Shown here one piece after another: positions 1-6,301 of a stretch of 11,312 nucleotides of DNA. Below the pieces are notes generated by a model. It saw nothing but the letters and a program-made list of their open reading frames with translations, made no database searches and was not told where the DNA came from. Position 1 is the first letter of the stretch. Every line of letters starts with the position of its first letter. The stretch covers positions 1 through 11,312 of the forward strand of contig JAHKZS010000001.1 in assembly GCA_020626545.1 (NCBI GenBank), given 5' to 3'. The position numbers and the translations under genes were made by a program. The DNA is from a bacterium. GTDB lineage: Bacteria > Bacillota > Clostridia > Oscillospirales > Acutalibacteraceae.

Positions 1-541
1 CAGCGCTGCCGCTCTTTCCGCTGTCGACGGACGCGGTTATTGTCGCGGTACCCGCGCCAACGGCTGTTACTGTTCCGTCGGAGGAAACCGAAGCTACCGA
101 TGGGTCGGAAGACGACCAGGTTACGTCTATGTCGCCTGCTTTCGCGGGGTAAATCTGAGCCTCGAGAGTTTCCGACTCGCCTTTTTTGAGCGATACACTA
201 TTAGGAGTTACAGTAACGCGAGTTATTTCAATATCCTTTACGGTTAAATTACATACCGCGGTCTGATTATCCGAAGTGGTAACCTTAATTTCGGATGTGC
301 CGGCGTTATGAGCGGTAACAGTTCCGTTTTCTACAGTCGCGACGTCCTCGTCCGAAGAAGTCCAGATTAACTGCTCATTTGAATCGGTTGAGTTTAGCTT
401 ATACTGTAGAGTATAAGTTTTGCCGACGATTAAGGTTTTTGTGCTGTCAATCATAGAGATTTTAGGGCCGCGCTGGAAACAAGATGTAAAAACAGTAACC
501 AGCATTATTGCTGCCGCGAACGCGGCAAATAGTCTTTTCAT
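1..541 (-). CDS. Ig-like (Big_2 type) domain lipoprotein, C-terminus cut by window edge
   Basis: Reading the minus strand from an ATG at 541 gives an open frame of 180 codons that runs off the window. The first 20 residues are a signal peptide (MKRLF start, then an Ala/Val/Leu-rich core) ending in a lipobox-like FTS-C, so Cys21 is the probable lipidated residue and the protein is probably anchored outside the membrane. Two repeats follow, roughly residues 30-100 and 105-180. Each carries the Big_2 pattern: 'WTSSDEDVATVENGTVTAHNAGTS' in the first is echoed by 'WSSSDPSVASVSSDGTVTAVGAGT' in the second, both followed by alternating beta-strand residues. Such domains serve in cell-surface adhesion or as spacers in larger secreted proteins; the specific function is unknown because the C-terminal part is missing. 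An AAAGGGG ribosome binding site lies just upstream, and a consensus promoter precedes it. It is divergent from rnfC and not obviously related to it. Confidence 0.85.
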   Translation of the reverse strand, partial: MKRLFAAFAAAIMLVTVFTSCFQRGPKISMIDSTKTLIVGKTYTLQYKLNSTDSNEQLIWTSSDEDVATVENGTVTAHNAGTSEIKVTTSDNQTAVCNLTVKDIEITRVTVTPNSVSLKKGESETLEAQIYPAKAGDIDVTWSSSDPSVASVSSDGTVTAVGAGTATITASVDSGKSGSA

Positions 542-577
542 TATTCTACCCCTTTTTATTAAAAATAATACGAGAAT

Positions 578-606
578 ATTATAATATGTGACAAAAAATA
601 TGTCAA
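578..606 (-). promoter_or_regulatory. Consensus sigma-A-type promoter of the Ig-like lipoprotein gene
   Basis: On the minus strand, TTGACA (606-601) is followed by a 17-bp spacer and TATAAT (583-578). Both hexamers match the consensus exactly. The expected transcript starts near 571 and has a leader of about 30 nt before the ATG at 541. Confidence 0.8.
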
Positions 607-667
607 TAGATTTAAAAAAATAACTATACAATAAAAAAATTTGTACAATTTTTCCTCAACAAACTCA

Positions 668-696
668 TTGGCTAAACGGTTATTTTATAGTATAAT
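668..696 (+). promoter_or_regulatory. Probable promoter of the rnfCDGEAB operon
   Basis: A perfect TATAAT -10 box at 691-696 is preceded, 17 bp upstream, by TTGGCT (668-673), a weak -35 that matches TTGACA at four positions. The expected start near 703 leaves a leader of about 33 nt before the rnfC ATG at 736. It is divergent from the promoter at 578-606 within a 194-bp AT-rich intergenic region. The imperfect -35 leaves room for activation, which is inference. Confidence 0.5.
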
Positions 697-735
697 AATT
701 ATGTATGTAAAATTATAAGCGCATTGGAGGTAATT

Positions 736-2052
736 ATGAGATTAAAAACAGTAAAAGTACCTCATAAAAAGAATACCGCCGGCAAAAAGCCCGAAAGGCT
801 CTCCGTACCTAAAGAGGTTACAATTCCTATGTCTATGCACATAGGTCGTCCCGCTAAGGTTATCGTAAAGAGGGGAGATACGGTCAAAGTCGGCCAGCCT
901 ATCGGAGAAGCCGACAGCTACGTTTCGGCGAGAGTTCACTCGAGCGTATCGGGTACGGTTAAGAAAATCGACGAGATCACTATGTCGTTCGGAGCGAAAG
1001 TTCCCGCCGTAGTAATCGAAAGCGACTTTAAACAGGAGCTTTTCGAGGAGATTAAACCGCCCGAGGTAAACGACTTCGAAAGCTTCACCAAAGCTGTTAA
1101 TGACAGCGGAATCGTCGGCTTGGGCGGAGCGGGTTTCCCGACTTTCGTAAAACTCAACGTAAAGGATTTAAGCCTGATTGACGTTGTGGTTATTAACGCC
1201 GCGGAGTGCGAGCCGTATATCACCGCCGATACGAGAACTATGCTCGACCGTACCGAGTCGATTCAAAAGGGCGTAGAGGCTGTAAAAAAATATCTTAAAG
1301 TTAACCGCTTTATTATCGGCATTGAGGATAATAAACCCGAGTGTGTAAAAAAGCTTAAAGAGCAGTTTAAAAACGACGGCTCGGTTGAGATAAAAGAACT
1401 TCCCGCGCGCTATCCTCAGGGCGGCGAGAAGGTTATGGTGTATAACACTATCGGCAGAATGGTTCCGAAAGGCGGACTTCCGCTCGACGTCGGAGCTGTG
1501 GTGATAAACGTATCGACTATGGCGTTTATCGGAGAGTACCTCGAAACAGGTATTCCGCTTATCGAGAAATGCGTTACCGTGGACGGTTCGGCGGTTAAGG
1601 AGCCTAAAAATATTATCGCTCCTATCGGAACTCCGGTAAAAGAGCTGTTCGAGTTCGCCGGAGGTTTTAAAGAGGAACCGTATAAGGCGGTATACGGCGG
1701 GCCTATGATGGGAATCGCTATTCCCGATTTGGACGCGCCTGTGCTCAAGATGACCAACGCGGTTTTGGCTATGGGCAAAAAGGAAGCCGCTCCCTATGAT
1801 ACGACCGCTTGTATTAACTGCGGAAGATGCTTGAATAGTTGTCCGCTGAAGCTCGACCCGAGGGCTATTTCTAAAGCCTACGCGCTAAACTCGGGCGCGG
1901 ATTTGGAAAAGCTTTGCGTAGATTTATGTATGGAATGCGGATGTTGTTCGTTTGTGTGTCCCGCGAAAAGACCGCTTGTCCAGACCAACAAGCTCTCAAA
2001 AATTGTACTCAGAAATTATTTAACCAAGAAAGAGGAGGAAAAAAATGAATAA
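736..2052 (+). CDS. rnfC: Electron transport complex subunit RnfC
   Basis: This is the peripheral NADH-side subunit of the Rnf complex (ferredoxin:NAD+ oxidoreductase, ion-pumping), 438 residues. The ATG at 736 is chosen because GGAGG at 726-730 lies 5 nt ahead; an in-frame TTG at 724 would leave that site partly inside the gene. An N-terminal RnfC domain with a barrel-sandwich, biotinyl-like segment covers about residues 25-95. The flavin/NAD-binding glycine motif GLGGAGFPT is at 128-136, and an SLBB-like region follows around 290-330. Two [4Fe-4S] motifs close the protein: C359-x2-C362-x2-C365-x3-C369-P and C398-x2-C401-x2-C404-x3-C408-P. The last codons overlap rnfD by 8 nt, which suggests translational coupling. 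The C-terminus is short and lysine/glutamate-rich, lacking the long repeat tail of many proteobacterial RnfC proteins. Confidence 0.96.
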   Translation: MRLKTVKVPHKKNTAGKKPERLSVPKEVTIPMSMHIGRPAKVIVKRGDTVKVGQPIGEADSYVSARVHSSVSGTVKKIDEITMSFGAKVPAVVIESDFKQELFEEIKPPEVNDFESFTKAVNDSGIVGLGGAGFPTFVKLNVKDLSLIDVVVINAAECEPYITADTRTMLDRTESIQKGVEAVKKYLKVNRFIIGIEDNKPECVKKLKEQFKNDGSVEIKELPARYPQGGEKVMVYNTIGRMVPKGGLPLDVGAVVINVSTMAFIGEYLETGIPLIEKCVTVDGSAVKEPKNIIAPIGTPVKELFEFAGGFKEEPYKAVYGGPMMGIAIPDLDAPVLKMTNAVLAMGKKEAAPYDTTACINCGRCLNSCPLKLDPRAISKAYALNSGADLEKLCVDLCMECGCCSFVCPAKRPLVQTNKLSKIVLRNYLTKKEEEKNE

Positions 2053-2965
2053 ATTAATATCCTCCGTTTCACCTCATTTCAGCAGTAATATAACAACCAC
2101 AAAAATTATGCTCGACGTAATTATCGCGCTAATGCCCGCGGCAATAGCCTCGGTGGTGATTTTCGGGTTAAGAAGCTTACTCGTAATCGGTGTTTGCGTC
2201 GCGGTATGTATATTCGCCGAATGGGGATTTGAGAAAATCTGTAAGAAAAAGAACACTATTACCGACCTTTCGGCAGTCGTTACGGGAATGATACTGGCTT
2301 TTAATCTGCCCGTTTCTATTCCGCTGTGGCAGGCGGCTTTCGGCTCGATTGTAGCGATTGTCGTTGTAAAACAGCTTTTCGGCGGTATCGGTCAGAACTT
2401 CGCCAACCCCGCTATTACCGCGAGAATCGTTATGATGACGGCGTTTTCGGGCACTATGACGAGCTGGGTATTTCCCGACGCCTCGTCGAGCGCTACTCCG
2501 CTCGCGCTTATAGCTAAAGGTCAGACAGAGGGCTTGCCCTCGTACCTGAATATGTTCCTCGGTATGCGCGGAGGATGTTTGGGAGAAACCTGCGCCCTAG
2601 CGCTTCTGCTCGGCGGAATTTACCTTATCGTAAGAAGGGTTATAAGCTGGCACACGCCCGTCGCTTTTATAGGAACTGTCGCGGTTATGTCGCTTATCTG
2701 CGGTAAAGATGTATTGTATCAGCTTATGGCGGGCGGACTGTTGCTCGGAGCGATTTTTATGGCTACCGACTACTCCTCCACTCCCGCGACTAAATCGGGT
2801 AAGCTTATTTTCGGCGTCGGTTGCGGACTGATTACCGTGCTGATAAGATTCTGGGGTAACTTCCCCGAGGGCGTAAGCTTCTCGATACTTATTATGAATA
2901 TACTCACCCCTTATATTGAAAGGCTCACACGGGCTAAACCTCTCGTTGGAGGTGATAAGGCGTGA
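2045..2965 (+). CDS. rnfD: Electron transport complex subunit RnfD
   Basis: This is an integral membrane subunit of Rnf that carries covalent FMN, 306 residues, NqrB/RnfD family. Multiple hydrophobic segments are visible, for example residues 22-58, 74-110, 180-197, 205-219, 226-242 and 255-290. The segment D145-A-S-S-S-A-T151-P matches the flavinylation pattern Dxx[ST][GSA]AT used by the ApbE transferase, so Thr151 is the likely FMN attachment site (inferred from the motif). Conserved family segments include GGIGQNFANPA (113-123) and MATDYSSTP (239-247). The start is well supported: AGAGGAGG at 2031-2038 precedes the ATG, and the gene overlaps the end of rnfC by 8 nt. Its stop overlaps the rnfG GTG start. 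It belongs to the clostridial C-D-G-E-A-B gene order. Confidence 0.95.
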   Translation: MNKLISSVSPHFSSNITTTKIMLDVIIALMPAAIASVVIFGLRSLLVIGVCVAVCIFAEWGFEKICKKKNTITDLSAVVTGMILAFNLPVSIPLWQAAFGSIVAIVVVKQLFGGIGQNFANPAITARIVMMTAFSGTMTSWVFPDASSSATPLALIAKGQTEGLPSYLNMFLGMRGGCLGETCALALLLGGIYLIVRRVISWHTPVAFIGTVAVMSLICGKDVLYQLMAGGLLLGAIFMATDYSSTPATKSGKLIFGVGCGLITVLIRFWGNFPEGVSFSILIMNILTPYIERLTRAKPLVGGDKA

Positions 2966-3486
2966 AAAACGACGTTATAAAGCCTATAGCGGTGCTCGTT
3001 TGTATATGCCTTGTCGTAACGGCGATGCTCGCTTACATAAACTCGGTTACCGCTCCGATTATAAAAGCGGCTGACGAAAAAGCGGCGGCTCAGGCGAGGA
3101 CTGAGGTTCTTCCGAAAGCCAACGGCTTTAAGCTTATGAATCTAAAAAAACTGCCCGAATGTGTCGAGGGAGTTTACGAAGCTAAAAACGGCGCGGGCTA
3201 TGTATTTATGCTCAAGGTTAAGGGCTACGGCGGCGATATGTACCTTATCTGCGGAATTAATTCCGACGGAACTATCGAACAGAGCAAAACGCTCACCCAT
3301 TCGGAAACAAGCGGGCTCGGTTCTAAAACCGCCGAAGACCCGTACAGAAAGCAGTATTCGGGTAAAACCGAAAAAACTCTCGGCGAGGTGGACGCTATTT
3401 CGGGAGCGACTATTTCCTCGACCGCTTATAAAAAAGCTATAACCGACGCGTTTAAGGCGTACGATATGATAAAGGAGGCGGAGTGA
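2962..3486 (+). CDS. rnfG: Electron transport complex subunit RnfG (FMN-binding)
   Basis: This is a 174-residue subunit with one N-terminal membrane anchor (about residues 7-26) and an extracytoplasmic FMN-binding domain. The flavinylation motif D144-A-I-S-G-A-T150 is canonical, so Thr150 should carry phosphoester-linked FMN once ApbE acts; no apbE lies in this window. The start is GTG at 2962, overlapping the rnfD stop in a GTGA tetranucleotide, with a strong GGAGGTGA site at 2948-2955. The hydrophobic start and the family length agree with this choice. In the complex, RnfG and RnfD pass electrons across the membrane domain (established for the family). The gene overlaps rnfE by 1 nt (TGATG). 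Confidence 0.95.
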   Translation: MKNDVIKPIAVLVCICLVVTAMLAYINSVTAPIIKAADEKAAAQARTEVLPKANGFKLMNLKKLPECVEGVYEAKNGAGYVFMLKVKGYGGDMYLICGINSDGTIEQSKTLTHSETSGLGSKTAEDPYRKQYSGKTEKTLGEVDAISGATISSTAYKKAITDAFKAYDMIKEAE

Positions 3487-4163
3487 TGACTAAACTACAG
3501 AATTTTTCAAAAGGTCTTATTAAAGAAAACCCCGTTCTCGTACTGGTTTTAGGAACCTGTCCCACTCTCGCGACCTCCACAAACGTTATGAGCGCTCTCG
3601 GAATGGGCGCGGCTACCACGGCGGTGCTTTTGTGCTCGAATATCGTTATCTCGGCGCTGAGAAAAATTATTCCCGATAAGGTTCGAATCCCCTGCTTTAT
3701 TGTTTTAATCGCGGGATTCGTAACTATGGTGCAAATGCTTGTTAAAGCGTTCGCTCCTGTACTCGACCAGGCGCTCGGAATTTACCTGCCTCTTATAGTA
3801 GTTAACTGTATTATCTTAGGCAGAGCCGAGATGTTCGCCCAGAAAAACAGCGTTATCGACTCCGCTATAGACGGACTCGGAATGGGCGCGGGCTTTACGC
3901 TTACGCTCGTTATGATGGGTACTATAAGGGAAGTTTTCGGCAGCGGTACCTGGCTCGGATTCCCGATACCCGTACTCGCCGATAACAACATTTCGATTAT
4001 GACGATGGCTCCGGGCGGATTCTTCGTATTCGGACTGCTTATCGCGATTGTAAATAAGTTAAGCGGCGATAAACCCAAGAAAAAGGAGTTTGGCTGCGCG
4101 GGTTGTCCGTCCGCCGAGCTTTGCGGAAAGCTTAATAAAGAGGAGGTAAAGGCTGATGACTAA
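3486..4163 (+). CDS. rnfE: Electron transport complex subunit RnfE, with Cys-rich C-terminal tail
   Basis: This is an integral membrane subunit, 225 residues, of the RnfA/RnfE/NqrD/NqrE family. Hydrophobic segments cover about residues 16-32, 38-58, 68-88, 98-112, 130-147 and 172-190. Cys25 (in LGTCPT) and Cys108 (in VNCIIL) are the conserved half-site ligands; in the family RnfA and RnfE share an intramembrane Fe-S cluster through such cysteines. The start is ATG 3486, with AAGGAGG at 3472-3478 seven bases ahead; an in-frame GTG at 3483 would add one residue. After the last membrane segment there is a cytoplasm-sized tail with C204-A-G-C207-P-x4-C213, lysine-rich on both sides. The tail is not needed for the known core function, and a nearly identical motif occurs in the small Feo protein at 8763-8924. 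The stop overlaps rnfA by 8 nt. Confidence 0.95.
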   Translation: MTKLQNFSKGLIKENPVLVLVLGTCPTLATSTNVMSALGMGAATTAVLLCSNIVISALRKIIPDKVRIPCFIVLIAGFVTMVQMLVKAFAPVLDQALGIYLPLIVVNCIILGRAEMFAQKNSVIDSAIDGLGMGAGFTLTLVMMGTIREVFGSGTWLGFPIPVLADNNISIMTMAPGGFFVFGLLIAIVNKLSGDKPKKKEFGCAGCPSAELCGKLNKEEVKADD

Positions 4164-4746
4164 CCTTATTATTATCCTCTTTTCCGCGATATTTATAAAC
4201 AACTATATACTGTCGCGTTTCCTCGGAATATGTCCGTTTTTAGGCGTTAGTAAAAAGCTCAACTCCGCTGTCGGAATGAGTTTAGCCGTAATCTTCGTTA
4301 TGCTTATCGCCACGGCTGTTACCTGGCCTATACAGATGTTCCTCTTAGTTCCGCAGAACTTAGGATTTCTACAGACCATCGTATTTATACTCGTAATCGC
4401 GGCGCTCGTACAGCTCGTCGAGATTACGCTTAAAAGATATATCCCGTCGCTGTATAAATCGCTCGGCGTTTATCTTCCGCTTATTACTACTAACTGCGCT
4501 ATTTTAGGCGTTACTATCTTAAATATCGACGAGGGATATACTTTCGTCGAGGCGATGGTAAATTCGCTCGGCTCGGGCTTAGGCTTTATGCTCGCTATGG
4601 TTATGTTCTCGGGCGTAAGAAGTAAGCTTGAGGGCGCCGATATACCGAAGTCGTTTAAAGGGCTTCCTATTACGTTAATCGCGGCTTCAATTACTTCGCT
4701 GTCGTTTATGGGCTTCGGCGGAGTAATCGAGAACCTGTTTAAATAG
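4156..4746 (+). CDS. rnfA: Electron transport complex subunit RnfA
   Basis: This is an integral membrane subunit, 196 residues, homologous to RnfE and inserted in the opposite orientation in the family. Six hydrophobic segments are visible, at about residues 2-20, 37-58, 70-90, 100-120, 132-152 and 170-190. Cys26 (LGICPFLG) and Cys114 (TTNCAILG) sit at the two pseudo-symmetric positions that, with the RnfE pair, hold the intramembrane Fe-S cluster. The polar stretch NNYILSRFLG near the N-terminus is a family signature. The GAGGAGGT site near 4140-4147, inside the end of rnfE, precedes the ATG, and the 8-nt overlap suggests translational coupling. The length is normal for the family (about 190-200 residues). 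Confidence 0.96.
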   Translation: MTNLIIILFSAIFINNYILSRFLGICPFLGVSKKLNSAVGMSLAVIFVMLIATAVTWPIQMFLLVPQNLGFLQTIVFILVIAALVQLVEITLKRYIPSLYKSLGVYLPLITTNCAILGVTILNIDEGYTFVEAMVNSLGSGLGFMLAMVMFSGVRSKLEGADIPKSFKGLPITLIAASITSLSFMGFGGVIENLFK

Positions 4747-4757
4747 GGGGTAAGGAT

Positions 4758-5552
4758 ATGAATGTAATTCTTATGGCTGTTATCCCCGTTGTAATTATCG
4801 GGTTTATATGCGCGGTTGTACTCGTCGCCGCGTCAAAAATTATGGCGGTAAAAGAGGACGAGAGATTCCCCAAGGTTAGAGATTGTCTGCCCGGCGCTAA
4901 CTGCGGAGCGTGCGGATTCGCGGGTTGCGACGGTTACGCTAAGGCGCTCGTCGAAAAGGACGGCACTCCTACTAACCTCTGTATCCCCGGAGCTGACGCT
5001 GTATCTCAGCAGTTAAGCGAAATTCTCGGCGTAGAGTTCGAGGATGTAGAGGAACAAATCGCCGTGGTTCACTGCTCGGGAGATTGCTTTAATACCGAGG
5101 ATAACGTCGATTACCGCGGTATAGAAAGCTGCGCCGCCGCTAAGCTTCTTTTCGGCGGAAAGGGTAAATGTACCTACGGCTGTATCGGTTTCGGCGACTG
5201 TAAAAACGCCTGTCCCAACGACGCTATCGTTATCGAGAACGGTATCGCACAGATTTGCCGTCCCGACTGCGTAGGTTGCGGAATCTGCGTAAAAGAATGT
5301 CCGAACGGCATTATCTCGCTTATGCCCGCCGTTAAACACACCGCGGTGCTGTGCAGTAATAAGGACAAGGGCGCTGTTACAAGAAAGGTTTGTAAGAGCG
5401 GTTGTATCGGATGCAGAAAATGCGAGAAGGTTTGTCCGAGCGAGGCGATTAAGGTTGTAAACAACGTTGCCGTAATCGACTACGAAAAATGCGTTGACTG
5501 CGGAGCTTGCGCGGAAAATTGTACCACAAAGTGCATTACGGTTAAAAGTTAA
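4758..5552 (+). CDS. rnfB: Electron transport complex subunit RnfB, polyferredoxin
   Basis: This is the ferredoxin-docking, electron-entry subunit of Rnf, 264 residues. One N-terminal membrane anchor (residues 5-26) is followed by the RnfB-type [4Fe-4S] domain with C43-x5-C49-x2-C52-x4-C57 and C75. The C-terminal half holds at least two ferredoxin-like pairs: cysteines at 138, 142, 148 and 152 with C167, C171, C174, C177 and C181, then C212, C216, C219, C222 and C226 with C245, C248, C251 and C255. The final motif has Thr after the last Cys where Pro is usual. Cysteines at 106, 110 and 125 lie between the two halves. RnfB follows rnfA by 11 nt, with a GGGGGTAAGG site. It closes the operon, the normal clostridial position. 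The last codons, GTT AAA AGT TAA, coincide with a 12-mer that recurs at two other gene ends in the window. Confidence 0.95.
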   Translation: MNVILMAVIPVVIIGFICAVVLVAASKIMAVKEDERFPKVRDCLPGANCGACGFAGCDGYAKALVEKDGTPTNLCIPGADAVSQQLSEILGVEFEDVEEQIAVVHCSGDCFNTEDNVDYRGIESCAAAKLLFGGKGKCTYGCIGFGDCKNACPNDAIVIENGIAQICRPDCVGCGICVKECPNGIISLMPAVKHTAVLCSNKDKGAVTRKVCKSGCIGCRKCEKVCPSEAIKVVNNVAVIDYEKCVDCGACAENCTTKCITVKS

Positions 5553-5570
5553 TAATTAATAGATAATAGT

Positions 5571-5625
5571 TTTCGGTCGGGAAGAAACGGTTAGTAAAAT
5601 AACCTTATCTACCGACCGAAATTTT
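5571..5625 (+). terminator. Hairpin after rnfB, probable terminator
   Basis: TTTCGGTCGG (5571-5580) pairs perfectly with CCGACCGAAA (5612-5621). A smaller nested hairpin GGTTA/TAACC (5589-5593 and 5600-5604) lies in the loop. Only a short T-run (ATTTTAT) follows, so intrinsic termination may be partial. Confidence 0.6.
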
Positions 5626-5627
5626 AT

Positions 5628-5662
5628 GCCGTTTTGCATCGGAACGGCACAGAGACCGTTCC
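5628..5662. repeat. Compact inverted-repeat segment with two competing stems
   Basis: GCCGTT (5628-5633) can pair with AACGGC (5643-5648). Alternatively GGAACGG (5641-5647) can pair with CCGTTCC (5656-5662) across an 8-nt loop. The two stems share bases and exclude each other. The stretch has the look of a dispersed intergenic repeat of gut Clostridia, which is an impression from pattern only. The rest of 5663-5730 shows no gene. Confidence 0.4.
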
Positions 5663-5733
5663 CTACGGTGTTGAGGTATCCTCCTGCTAAATCCTCTGCC
5701 CTTTACCCTTAGCCCTAATTATTAAAAAAAAGC

Positions 5734-5762
5734 TTGACAAAGTGTTAACAATGTCATATAAT
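5734..5762 (+). promoter_or_regulatory. Consensus promoter of the feo operon
   Basis: TTGACA (5734-5739), a 17-bp spacer and TATAAT (5757-5762) match the consensus in full. The expected transcription start is near 5769. A promoter this strong usually needs repression to be regulated, which fits the two inverted repeats immediately downstream. Confidence 0.85.
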
Positions 5763-5770
5763 AGTAAAGC

Positions 5771-5822
5771 AAGTTAGTGAAAGCTAACTTTTGTTAAGGG
5801 AAATAGGTTAGTAACAACTAAC
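5771..5822 (+). promoter_or_regulatory. Two GTTAG-N6-CTAAC inverted repeats, candidate metal-repressor operator
   Basis: Copy 1 is AAGTTAG-N6-CTAACTT (5771-5790) and copy 2 is GTTAG-N6-CTAAC (5807-5822). The cores at 5773-5788 and 5807-5822 begin 34 bp apart, about three helical turns. They lie between the likely transcription start and the feoA ribosome binding site, a classic repressor position. The half-site GTTAG resembles those bound by DtxR/IdeR/MntR-family metal regulators, although their classical palindromes have shorter spacing. The assignment to an iron-responsive regulator is inference. The copies could also form small hairpins in the mRNA leader. Confidence 0.55.
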
Positions 5823-5841
5823 ACATAAGGAGAGTATGGAT

Positions 5842-6054
5842 ATGATGCCTCTGGCGTTGGCTAACGTGAACGAGAGTAACATAATCAAAAAGGTAGGCGG
5901 ATTGCCCGAAACCAAAAAGCACCTCGAAAACCTCGGCTTTGTCGTGGGCGGGGATGTTAAGGTTATTTCGACAATCGGCGGAAACGTTATCGTTAACGTA
6001 AAAGAATCGAGAGTCGCTATCAGCAAAGAGATGGCGATGAAAATTATGATATGA
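5842..6054 (+). CDS. feoA: FeoA-domain protein, first of two
   Basis: This is a small SH3-like FeoA-family protein, about 70 residues, starting MMPLALANVNE. FeoA proteins are cytoplasmic partners that modulate the FeoB iron transporter. The body has the family pattern: an N-terminal helix, then ENLGFVVGGDVKVI, a glycine-containing turn (IGGNVIVNV) and a final ESRVAISKEMA segment. The start at 5842 is preferred because AAGGAGAG (5827-5834) then has normal spacing. The in-frame ATG at 5836 would sit only about 2-3 nt after it, and ATG 5845 is another possible start. It is the first gene after the candidate operator, and its stop overlaps the region carrying the ribosome binding site of the second feoA. 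It differs strongly from the second copy, so this is not a recent duplication. Confidence 0.88.
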   Translation: MMPLALANVNESNIIKKVGGLPETKKHLENLGFVVGGDVKVISTIGGNVIVNVKESRVAISKEMAMKIMI

Positions 6055-6065
6055 GGGGGAAAATT

Positions 6066-6287
6066 ATGAAAACTCTTAGAGACGCTAAAATCGGCGATAC
6101 CGTAAAAGTAGTTAAGCTTCACGGCGAGGGCGCGATTAAGCGCAGAATTATGGATATGGGTATCACCAAAAACGTTGAAATCACCGTGAGAAAGGTCGCT
6201 CCTTTAGGCGATCCGGTAGAAATCACGGTTCGCGGATACGAGCTTTCGCTTAGAAAAGCCGACGCTGAAATGATAGAAGTAGAATAG
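6066..6287 (+). CDS. feoA: FeoA ferrous iron transport protein, second copy
   Basis: This is a 73-residue canonical FeoA with the family landmarks: MKTLRDAKIGDTVKVV at the N-terminus, RRIMDMGIT (27-35), VRKVAPLGDP (41-50) and the closing GYELSLRKADAEMIEV. It forms an SH3-like beta barrel that is thought to bind the cytoplasmic part of FeoB. The start at ATG 6066 follows GAGGGGGA (6053-6060). An upstream in-frame ATG at 6051 overlaps the stop of the first feoA and would place that site inside the gene. The stop lies 14 nt before feoB, so the three genes are almost certainly one transcript. Two feoA genes before feoB is a common arrangement in Clostridia. Confidence 0.94.
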   Translation: MKTLRDAKIGDTVKVVKLHGEGAIKRRIMDMGITKNVEITVRKVAPLGDPVEITVRGYELSLRKADAEMIEVE

Positions 6288-6301
6288 GAGAGAGGTTATT
6301 A

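Noticed and set aside
724..735. In-frame TTG at 724 as the start of rnfC
   Set aside because: The GGAGG ribosome binding site at 726-730 lies inside that extension and is ideally spaced for the ATG at 736.
736..5552. Na+-translocating NADH:quinone oxidoreductase (Nqr) operon
   Set aside because: Gene order, the polyferredoxin RnfB, and RnfC with two C-terminal [4Fe-4S] motifs match Rnf. NqrF and NqrA are absent.
5740..5797. Rex operator formed by TTAACAA and TTGTTAA near the feo promoter
   Set aside because: The half-sites are far apart and in the wrong order for the TTGTTAA-N4-TTAACAA pattern.
5553..5841. Riboswitch upstream of feoA
   Set aside because: The leader after the likely transcription start is only about 70 nt and consists of two short inverted repeats. 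No known metal or cofactor riboswitch fold is recognisable.
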